Shown here one piece after another: positions 56,185 through 62,641 of a stretch of 64,000 nucleotides of DNA. The stretch comes from Cyanobacteriota bacterium. Lineage in GTDB: Bacteria > Acidobacteriota > Vicinamibacteria > Vicinamibacterales > UBA2999. Location: assembly GCA_019752015.1 (NCBI GenBank), contig JAIEMQ010000030.1:1-64000 (forward strand). Direction: 5' to 3'. The stretch's first letter is position 1, and each line of letters starts with the position of its first letter. The notes beneath the pieces were generated by a model, which was not told the origin of the DNA, did not search any database, and was given only the letters and a program-made list of their open reading frames with translations. A program made the position numbers and the translations under genes.

Positions 56185-56979
56185 ATGAAACGCGTCGTTA
56201 TCGCCCTCGCCCTGGTGTCCATCGCCTCAGCCGCAAACGCACAGGTCCTCGATCTATGGCCTCAAGGCAAAGTCGCTTTCGGCGTCTATGCGCCAAGCGA
56301 AGGCGAGCGCGGCAAGCCGCCGGTTTACAGTGCGGCCGGCGCTGCGGCTGCAGCCGCCAATCCGCTCTACGACTACGTCTTCCTCAACCTCGAAGGCGCC
56401 TACGATCCCGCTGCCGTCAAGACCTACGGCGAGGTCCTCAAGAAGAACAGCCGCAAGACGCTGATCGTCCGCATCCCGCCGATCTCGAAGGACGGCGCCG
56501 ACGCAACCAAAGCGCGCGTCAAGGAGATCTTCGATGCGGGCGCGGACGGCGTGACGATCCCGCACATCCGCGACATCGACGAAGCAAAGCTCGCCCTCAG
56601 CTTCTTCACGGCGGCGAAGGCGAACGTGTGGACGCCGAAGAATCCGAAGGGCACCAAGCTCGCCATGCTGATGCTCGAAGATCCGAAGGCGATCGAGCAG
56701 CGCAAGGAGATCGCCGACCTTCCCGGCATCAGCATCCTGGCGTGCGGCATCGGCAGCCTCGGGCAGGCGCTCGGCGGTGGTCCGGAGGGCCGCGCCGGCG
56801 CCGAGCGCGGCACGCAGCAGGTCCTCGAAGAGACCAAGCGCGTCAAGATTGCGAACATGCTCACCGCCAACGCAAAGGACGTCGAGCAGCGCGTCAAGGA
56901 AGGCTTCCTCGCGCTGCTGATGCAGGGCGCGCAGGCCGACGAAGCGATCAAGATCGGCCGCGCCGCCGCAGGTCGATGA
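56185..56979 (+). CDS. HpcH/HpaI aldolase-like protein with signal peptide
   Basis: A 264-residue exported protein ('KRVVIALALVSIASAANAQV' signal). The mature part is a TIM-barrel of the HpcH/HpaI aldolase type with 'YDYVFLNLEGAYDPAAVKTY', 'RIPPISKDGADATKARVKEI', 'FDAGADGVTIPHIRDIDEAK' and 'LAMLMLEDPKAIEQRKEIAD'. The usual metal ligands (Glu and Asp) are partly present: E in 'NLEGAYD' and E in 'MLEDP'. Cytoplasmic members cleave 2-keto-3-deoxy acids. An exported version has no known role. The ATG at 56185 directly precedes the signal peptide. Confidence 0.78.
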   Translation: MKRVVIALALVSIASAANAQVLDLWPQGKVAFGVYAPSEGERGKPPVYSAAGAAAAAANPLYDYVFLNLEGAYDPAAVKTYGEVLKKNSRKTLIVRIPPISKDGADATKARVKEIFDAGADGVTIPHIRDIDEAKLALSFFTAAKANVWTPKNPKGTKLAMLMLEDPKAIEQRKEIADLPGISILACGIGSLGQALGGGPEGRAGAERGTQQVLEETKRVKIANMLTANAKDVEQRVKEGFLALLMQGAQADEAIKIGRAAAGR

Positions 56980-56984
56980 GGCCT

Positions 56985-57020
56985 TGAGGTCGTGAGGTCT
57001 TGAGGTCGTGAGGTCTTGAA
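56985..57020. repeat. GAGGTCGTGAGGTCTT tandem words
   Basis: A 36-bp stretch between two genes consists of GAGGTCGT and GAGGTCTT words in alternation, ending directly at the ATG of the membrane-protein gene. Its GAGG parts can double as the ribosome-binding site. It is one of several short-word repeats at gene junctions in this window. Confidence 0.8.
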
Positions 57021-57533
57021 ATGCGATTGTTGACGCCCGCGATGGTCGGATCGCTGTTGCTCGCCGTGCTGAGCACTGTGGCTGACTACGTATGGTTCCT
57101 CGACATTCCGCAGCATCAAGTCACGTCAGGCGCGATTCACGGCTCGGTACTCTTCGCCGCGCTCGGTTTCTATCTCGGCTGGCGGAAAGGGAAGGCGCTC
57201 GTCGGCCTCGCCGGCGGTCTGATCAGCGGCCTCGTCGCGGCGCTGTCGTTCTACGCGCTTGCGCCGATCGGCGGCTACTCGATGATGCTGGTGTCGTGGT
57301 TGATCCTCTGGATCCTCCTCGCCGCGCTGCAGACACATCTCGACGGCCGTCTCGACATGGCGAAAGCCATCGGCCGCGGCATCATCGTCGCGATCGTCGC
57401 GGCGATCGGATTCGGCGTCGTCCTGTTCGAGCTCTATCGCGGCTGGCCGCCACAGTCGTTCTCGTTCTTCAAGCACTTCGTCGCCTGGGCGATGGCGTAC
57501 TTGCCAGGTCTGTATGTCCTCCTCAAGCGCTGA
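57021..57533 (+). CDS. Small multi-pass membrane protein
   Basis: A 170-residue protein with about five predicted helices: 'PAMVGSLLLAVLSTVADYVW', 'SVLFAALGFYLGW', 'LVGLAGGLISGLVAALSFYA', 'MMLVSWLILWILLAALQTHL', and 'GIIVAIVAAIGFGVVLFELY'. I recognise no family and no catalytic residues. It follows the aldolase-like gene after 41 bp and is followed by a terminator. The role is unknown. Confidence 0.75.
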   Translation: MRLLTPAMVGSLLLAVLSTVADYVWFLDIPQHQVTSGAIHGSVLFAALGFYLGWRKGKALVGLAGGLISGLVAALSFYALAPIGGYSMMLVSWLILWILLAALQTHLDGRLDMAKAIGRGIIVAIVAAIGFGVVLFELYRGWPPQSFSFFKHFVAWAMAYLPGLYVLLKR

Positions 57534-57544
57534 CAGCGTTTCTT

Positions 57545-57564
57545 GCCCCGCCTCCGGCGGGGCG
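57545..57564 (+). terminator. GC-rich hairpin after the membrane-protein gene
   Basis: CCCCGCC and GGCGGGG (7-bp perfect arms, short TCC loop) lie 12 bp after the stop codon and just upstream of the Dus gene. No T-tract follows, so it may be a weak terminator or act on RNA stability. Confidence 0.45.
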
Positions 57565-57573
57565 TGTTAGGTG

Positions 57574-58572
57574 ATGTTCGACGGTCCCTCGCCGATCCTC
57601 GCGCTCGCGCCCATGCAGGAAGTGACCGATCTGGCGTTCTGGACGCTCGTCCACGGTTACGGCGGGGCGGACGTCTACTGGACCGAATACTTCCGCGTCC
57701 ACTCATCGTCCACACCCGAAACGCGGATCCTCAACGCAATCACGCGACACACCACGGGACGTCCGGTCATCGCGCAGATGATCGGCAACGATCCCGCGGA
57801 GCTGGTGCGCACCGCGAAGATCCTGCAGCAGTATCCGGTGGCGGCGATCGATCTCAACCTCGGTTGCCCGGCGCCGATCGTGTATCGCAAATGCGCCGGC
57901 GGCGGGCTGCTGCGCGAGCCGGAGCGCATCGACGCGATCCTCGGCGCGCTCCGCGACGCCGTGCAGATCAAATTCACGGTGAAGACGCGGCTCGGATTCG
58001 CATCGCCCGATGAATTCGATCGCCTGTTGTCGATCTTCGCGAAGCACTCGCTCGATGCGTTGACCGTGCACGCTCGCACGGTCGCGCAGATGTATCGATT
58101 ACCGGTGCACTACGACCGCATCCGGCAGGCGGTGGAAACCATGGCGTGTCCCGTGATCGCCAACGGGCACGTGCACTCCGCGGCGCAGGCGCAACAGTTG
58201 CTCACGAGCACCGGCGCGCGCGGCTTGATGATCGGACGCGGCGTGATCCGCAGCCCCTGGCTCTTCAACCAGATTCGCCAGCAACTCCGCGGAGAGCCCG
58301 TCACGCAGCCAACCGGGCGGGACGTGGCCACCTACATTCGCGCGCTGTGGGATACGCAGGCCTCGCTCGCGACCGTTGAGAAGAAACACTGCGACCGCAT
58401 GAAGAAGTTCCTGAATTACCTCGGTGAGGGCGTGCCGGGACCGTTTCTGCACCAGATTCGCCGATCCGAGACGGCGGCGGACTTCCACCGCATCTGTGCG
58501 GAGTTCCTCGACCACGACGAGCCAATGGCCCTGTTGCCTGCCGAAATGAAAGCGGAAATGGCCCTCAACTGA
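57574..58572 (+). CDS. tRNA-dihydrouridine synthase
   Basis: FMN enzyme reducing uridines in the tRNA D loop. A 332-residue Dus protein with 'ALAPMQEVTDLAFWTLV' (FMN site), 'VIAQMIGNDPAEL', 'AAIDLNLGCPAPIVYRKCAG' with 'GGLL' (the catalytic Cys in the N-x-G-C-P motif region and 'KCAGGGLL'), 'QIKFTVKTRLGF', 'LTVHARTVAQMY' and 'RGLMIGRGVIRSPWLF'. GTG at 57571 directly in front is an alternative start. The subgroup (DusA/B/C) is not assigned. A housekeeping gene, apparently alone. Confidence 0.94.
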   Translation: MFDGPSPILALAPMQEVTDLAFWTLVHGYGGADVYWTEYFRVHSSSTPETRILNAITRHTTGRPVIAQMIGNDPAELVRTAKILQQYPVAAIDLNLGCPAPIVYRKCAGGGLLREPERIDAILGALRDAVQIKFTVKTRLGFASPDEFDRLLSIFAKHSLDALTVHARTVAQMYRLPVHYDRIRQAVETMACPVIANGHVHSAAQAQQLLTSTGARGLMIGRGVIRSPWLFNQIRQQLRGEPVTQPTGRDVATYIRALWDTQASLATVEKKHCDRMKKFLNYLGEGVPGPFLHQIRRSETAADFHRICAEFLDHDEPMALLPAEMKAEMALN

Positions 58573-58674
58573 GCTGAGCTTTCCGTGCTTTCTGCGGCCC
58601 TGGCCTGCTGCGGCGTGTCTCTGGATGTATCGGAAAAGATGGGACTTAGTTAGCTATACTGGCGCGAGAACGCG

Positions 58675-58703
58675 TCCGCCTACGCCAAGGCTTCGGCGTG
58701 ACA
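58675..58703. repeat. GTCCGCCTACGCCAAGGCTT-type dispersed repeat
   Basis: The repeat reads GTCCGCC...GGCGTGACA with AAGGCTTCGG inside, just ahead of the cytochrome gene. Related copies are inside coding sequence at 52961-52990 (PEBP) and 62702-62732 (ankyrin protein). The ends can pair to form a short stem. Confidence 0.7.
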
Positions 58704-58709
58704 GGCCCT

Positions 58710-61175
58710 ATGAAACGAACAATTTTTGCCCTTCTGCTGGTTGCGGGCGCGCTGATTTCACCAGCGCCCGTCCTGAGCGAGCGATTGATGGCCGAAGGCC
58801 AGCAACCGCGAGTCGAAGGACCAAAACCAGTGGCATCGCATGCACCGGCCGCTCCGGTCTTTGGTCCGGTCGAGCAGTCTGCCATGGTCAAGCAGTACTG
58901 CACCGGCTGCCATAACGATCGCGCGAAGGCGGGGCAGCTCTCGCTCGCGGCGTTCGATGCCGCCAAGGCCGCCGACGCCGATCACATCGTCACCACCGAG
59001 AAGATGATCCGCAAGCTGCGCGCCGGCATGATGCCGCCGGCGAACGCGCGCCGCCCGGAGGGGGCGCAGATTACCGCGCTCGCCGCGGCGCTCGAGTCGC
59101 GCGTCGATCGCGCCGCGCTCGTCAATCCGAATCCCGGCTCTCGGCCGTTCCAGCGTCTCAACCGCGCCGAGTACGGGCGCGCGGTGAAGGACATGCTCGG
59201 CATCGACGTCGATGTTGCCGGCCTGCTGCCGCCCGATTCGATCAGCAACGGCTTCGACAACGTCGCCGACGCCCAGGCGTTTTCGACGACGTTGATGGAG
59301 AGCTATCTGCGCGCCGCCGCGAAGGTGACGGCGCTCGCGATTGGCGACAAGGAAGCCGCCGCGACCGAAACGAACTACCGCGTGCCGAAGACCGCGTCGC
59401 AGCTGTCGCGCGTCGACGGCGCGCCGTTCGGCACGCGCGGCGGCATTTCGCAGCTGCACACGTTCCCGGCCGACGGCGATTACGTGTTCAAGGTCGAACT
59501 GCACAGCAACGCGTGCGGCGTGCTGTTCGGCGGTCCGAACGACGGCGAGCAGGTGGAGATCTCCGTCGACGGCGAGCGCAAGGCGATCATGAAGATCGAT
59601 CCGCGCATGGCCGAGACCACGACCGGCCTGTCGCTGAAGACCGGGCAGATCCACATCACCGCCGGCGAGCACCGCGTGACCGCGGCGTTCATCCAGCGCT
59701 TCGAAGGTCCGGTCAACGATCTGATCGCGCCGATCGATCACACGCTTGCGGACACGCAGATTGGCGTCGCGGTCGGCATCACGACTCTTCCGCACGTCAA
59801 GGACTTCAGCATCGTCGGTCCCTACAACGTCACCGGCATTTCGGACACGGCGAGCCGCCGGAAGATTTTCACGTGCCGGCCGACCTCGGCCGCCGATGAA
59901 GCGGCGTGCGCGGGGAAGATCGTGCGCTCGATCGCGACGCAGGCGTTTCGCGGTCCGGTCAGCGATCGCGACTTCAACGGGCTGATGAAGTTCTACACGG
60001 ACGGCCGCAAGGACGGCGATTTCGAGTACGCGATCGGCGCCTCCATCGAGGCGATCCTGGCGAGTCCGCAGTTCCTGTTCCGTCTCGAGAGCACGCCGGG
60101 CACGTTGCGCGCGGGTCAGTCGTACCGCCTCGCTGATCCGGAGCTCGCATCGCGGCTGTCGTATTTCATCTGGGGCACGGGACCTGACGCGGAGCTGACG
60201 AAGCTGGCATCGGCGGGCCGCTTGAGCGCGCCAGGTGTTTACGAAAAACAGATCGCGCGACTGCTGGCCGATCCGCGATCCGCAGCGCTGTCGCGCCGCT
60301 TCGCGCGCCAATGGCTGCGTCTTGGCGACGTCGACGCGGTGCTGCCGGATGCGGTGGCGTATCCGTATTTCGATCGCACGCTTGGTGACGCGTTCATCGA
60401 GGAGTCGGAGCTGTTCTTCGACAGCCTGGTCCGCGAGGACCGCAGCATTCTCGATCTGCTCACCGCTGATTACTCGTTCGTCAACGAGCGCATTGCGCGG
60501 CACTACGGCATTCCGAACGTGACGGGCAACGCGTTCCGACGCGTCACGCTGCCGCCCGAGCGCCGCGGCATCCTGACGCACGGCAGCGTGCTGGTGCTGA
60601 CGTCGGTCGCCGATCGCACCTCGCCGGTCATGCGCGGCAAGTGGGTGATGGAAGTGATGATGGGCTCGCCGCCGCCGGCGCCGCCCGCCGACGTGCCCGC
60701 CTTCGAAGCGACCAAAGGCGAGGTCGCCGGCAAGGTGCTGACCGTGCGCGAGCGCATGGAAGCGCACCGTGCCAATCCGACCTGCATGTCGTGCCACCGC
60801 GTGATCGATCCGATCGGCCTGGCGCTCGAGAACTTCGACGTCACCGGCAAGTACCGCATCAAGGATGCGGGTGTCGCGGTCGACACCAAGAGCACGCTGT
60901 ATGACGGCACGCCCATCGAAGGCACGGCCGGCCTGCGCGCGGCGCTGCTGAAGCACCAGGACGTCGTGCTGCTCAGCTTCACCGAGAACCTGATGACCTA
61001 CGCGCTCGGCCGCCGCATCGAAGGCCCGGACATGTCGGCCGTGCGCCGCGTGATTCGCGACGCCGAAAAGAAGAACCTGAGGATCTCCGCGTTCGTGCAA
61101 GGCGTGGCCACCAGCCCGTTGTTCACCATGGGCCGTGTTGCCGATCAGTCAACGACCGTTGCGGGTGGGCAGTAA
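58710..61175 (+). CDS. DUF1592/DUF1588/DUF1585 cytochrome-type protein, exported
   Basis: An 821-residue exported protein ('KRTIFALLLVAGALISPAPV' signal). The N-terminal heme site 'YCTGCHNDRAKAGQLSLAAF' (about residues 63-82) opens a DUF1587 domain. It is followed by a carbohydrate-binding-like beta domain (190-340), DUF1595 ('ATQAFRGPVSDRDFNGLM'), DUF1592 ('ADPELASRLSYFIWGTGPDA'), DUF1588 ('RRGILTHGSVLVLTSVADRT') with 'SCHRVIDPIGLALENFD' (a second CxxCH in 'TCMSCHRVIDP'), and DUF1585 at the end. The set is expanded in Planctomycetes and Acidobacteria, and its substrate is unknown. The next gene is its standard DUF1552 partner. Confidence 0.92.
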   Translation: MKRTIFALLLVAGALISPAPVLSERLMAEGQQPRVEGPKPVASHAPAAPVFGPVEQSAMVKQYCTGCHNDRAKAGQLSLAAFDAAKAADADHIVTTEKMIRKLRAGMMPPANARRPEGAQITALAAALESRVDRAALVNPNPGSRPFQRLNRAEYGRAVKDMLGIDVDVAGLLPPDSISNGFDNVADAQAFSTTLMESYLRAAAKVTALAIGDKEAAATETNYRVPKTASQLSRVDGAPFGTRGGISQLHTFPADGDYVFKVELHSNACGVLFGGPNDGEQVEISVDGERKAIMKIDPRMAETTTGLSLKTGQIHITAGEHRVTAAFIQRFEGPVNDLIAPIDHTLADTQIGVAVGITTLPHVKDFSIVGPYNVTGISDTASRRKIFTCRPTSAADEAACAGKIVRSIATQAFRGPVSDRDFNGLMKFYTDGRKDGDFEYAIGASIEAILASPQFLFRLESTPGTLRAGQSYRLADPELASRLSYFIWGTGPDAELTKLASAGRLSAPGVYEKQIARLLADPRSAALSRRFARQWLRLGDVDAVLPDAVAYPYFDRTLGDAFIEESELFFDSLVREDRSILDLLTADYSFVNERIARHYGIPNVTGNAFRRVTLPPERRGILTHGSVLVLTSVADRTSPVMRGKWVMEVMMGSPPPAPPADVPAFEATKGEVAGKVLTVRERMEAHRANPTCMSCHRVIDPIGLALENFDVTGKYRIKDAGVAVDTKSTLYDGTPIEGTAGLRAALLKHQDVVLLSFTENLMTYALGRRIEGPDMSAVRRVIRDAEKKNLRISAFVQGVATSPLFTMGRVADQSTTVAGGQ

Positions 61176-61181
61176 CGTAGA

Positions 61182-61202
61182 GACGGGTCTTTTAGACCCG
61201 CC
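61182..61202 (+). terminator. Hairpin GACGGGTCT...AGACCCGCC
   Basis: Arms GACGGGTCT and AGACCCGCC (one G-T type mismatch) with a TTT loop, flanked by GTAGA. It lies between the DUF1592 and DUF1552 genes. Because the two genes normally work together, it may act as an RNA-stability or attenuating element rather than as a full stop. Same repeat type as 50828. Confidence 0.55.
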
Positions 61203-61214
61203 TGGAGACGCTGA

Positions 61215-62606
61215 ATGAACTTCATCACGCAGAAACATCTCAATCGCCGCACCGTCCTCAAGGGACTCGGCGCCACGATCGCGCTGCCGTTCCTCGATGC
61301 GATGGCGCCGGCGCGCGCCTTTGTCGCGCCCAAAAAGCTCCGGCTGGTGGCGATGGAGATGGTGCACGGCGCCGCCGGCGCGACCGCGTTCGGCCTGCAG
61401 AAGAATCTGTGGTCACCCGCGGCGACCGGATCGGCGTTCGACCTCAGCGTGACGGCGCTCTCGCCGCTCGAGCCGTGGCGTGACTACGTCACGATCGTCA
61501 GCAACACCGACGTGCGCAACGCCGAAGCGTTCCTGCCGCCCGAGATCGGCGGCGATCACTTCCGCTCCGCGGCCGTGTTCCTGACGCAGGCACACCCGAA
61601 GCAGACGCAGGGATCGGATCTGAAGGCCGGCACCTCGCTCGATCAGCTGTTCGCGCAGAAGTACGGCCAGGAAACGCCGATGCCCTCGATGCAGCTGTGC
61701 GTCGAGAACGTCGATCAGGCGGGCGGTTGTTTCTACGGCTATTCGTGCGCCTACACCGACTCGATCAGCTGGGCGAACGAAGAAGAGCCGCTGCCGATGA
61801 TTCGCGATCCGCGGGCGGTGTTCGATCAGCTGTTCGGCATCGGCGCCACCCCCGAGCAGCGCGCCGCGCGCCGCAAGCGCGATCGCAGCATCCTCGACTG
61901 GGTCACGCAGTCCACGAACGAATTGAAGCGCACGCTGGGCGCGGCCGATCAGGTCAGGCTCTCGGATTATCTCGAAGACGTGCGCGAGATCGAGCGCCGC
62001 ATCCAGAAGGTCGAAGCGCAGAACTCGTCGGGTGAAGCGCGCGCGATTCCCGGCGCGCCGATCGGCGTGCCCGATTCCTACGACGAGCACGTCAAGCTGA
62101 TGTTCGACATGCAGGTGGTGGCCTTCGCCTCCGACGTCACGCGCGTCGTCGCCTTCAAGTTGAGCCGCGACGTTTCGAATCGCGTCTATCCGGAGACCGG
62201 CGTCAACACCGGCTTCCACATTGCGTCGCATCACGGCGAGCGCGAAGACCGCATCCTCGACCTGGCGAAGATCAACCGCTACCACGTCGGCCTGGTACCG
62301 TACTTCCTGAAGAAGCTGAAGGAGACGCCGGACGGCGACAGCAACCTGCTCGAGAACTCGCTGTTGATCTACGGATCGCCGATGGGCAACTCGAACGTGC
62401 ACAACCACAAGCGCTGCCCGCTGTTCTTCGCCGGCCACGCCGGCGGCGCGCTCAAGGGCAACCTGCACATCAAGGCCGCGGACGGCACGCCGATGGCCAA
62501 CGCCATGCTCGGCGCGCTGCGCGGTGTCGGGCTCGATCTCAACTCGTTCGGTGACAGCAGCGCGGTGATGGATCTGAACACCGCGCCGGCCTCGACAGTG
62601 GCGTAG
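61215..62606 (+). CDS. DUF1552 protein (Tat-type signal)
   Basis: A 463-residue exported protein. 'NRRTVLKGLGATIALPFLDA' is a twin-arginine-type signal followed by 'MAPARA'. The family sequence includes 'LVAMEMVHGAAGATAFGLQK', 'VTALSPLEPWRDYVTIVSNT', 'GGDHFRSAAVFLTQAHPKQT', 'FHIASHHGEREDRILDLAKI', and 'DSNLLENSLLIYGSPMGNSN' with 'HKRCPLFFAGHAGG'. The fold recalls alkaline-phosphatase-like DUF1501 relatives. It always accompanies the DUF1592 protein, presumably as a complex or enzyme-cofactor pair. The biochemical role is unknown. Confidence 0.92.
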   Translation: MNFITQKHLNRRTVLKGLGATIALPFLDAMAPARAFVAPKKLRLVAMEMVHGAAGATAFGLQKNLWSPAATGSAFDLSVTALSPLEPWRDYVTIVSNTDVRNAEAFLPPEIGGDHFRSAAVFLTQAHPKQTQGSDLKAGTSLDQLFAQKYGQETPMPSMQLCVENVDQAGGCFYGYSCAYTDSISWANEEEPLPMIRDPRAVFDQLFGIGATPEQRAARRKRDRSILDWVTQSTNELKRTLGAADQVRLSDYLEDVREIERRIQKVEAQNSSGEARAIPGAPIGVPDSYDEHVKLMFDMQVVAFASDVTRVVAFKLSRDVSNRVYPETGVNTGFHIASHHGEREDRILDLAKINRYHVGLVPYFLKKLKETPDGDSNLLENSLLIYGSPMGNSNVHNHKRCPLFFAGHAGGALKGNLHIKAADGTPMANAMLGALRGVGLDLNSFGDSSAVMDLNTAPASTVA

Positions 62607-62608
62607 AA

Positions 62609-62626
62609 GCGGGTCTTTAGACCCGC
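62609..62626 (+). terminator. Hairpin GCGGGTCTTTAGACCCGC
   Basis: A perfect palindrome right behind the DUF1552 stop, whose TAG is part of the flanking GTAGA motif. Fourth member of the GTAGAGGCGGGTCT hairpin set. Confidence 0.6.
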
Positions 62627-62641
62627 CTGCGGATGACTCTT

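Noticed and set aside
58758-61100. Minus-strand frame of 780 codons
   Set aside because: It is the antisense of the DUF1592 gene; composition dominated by Arg, Ala and His and no motif, as expected from GC-rich codon bias.
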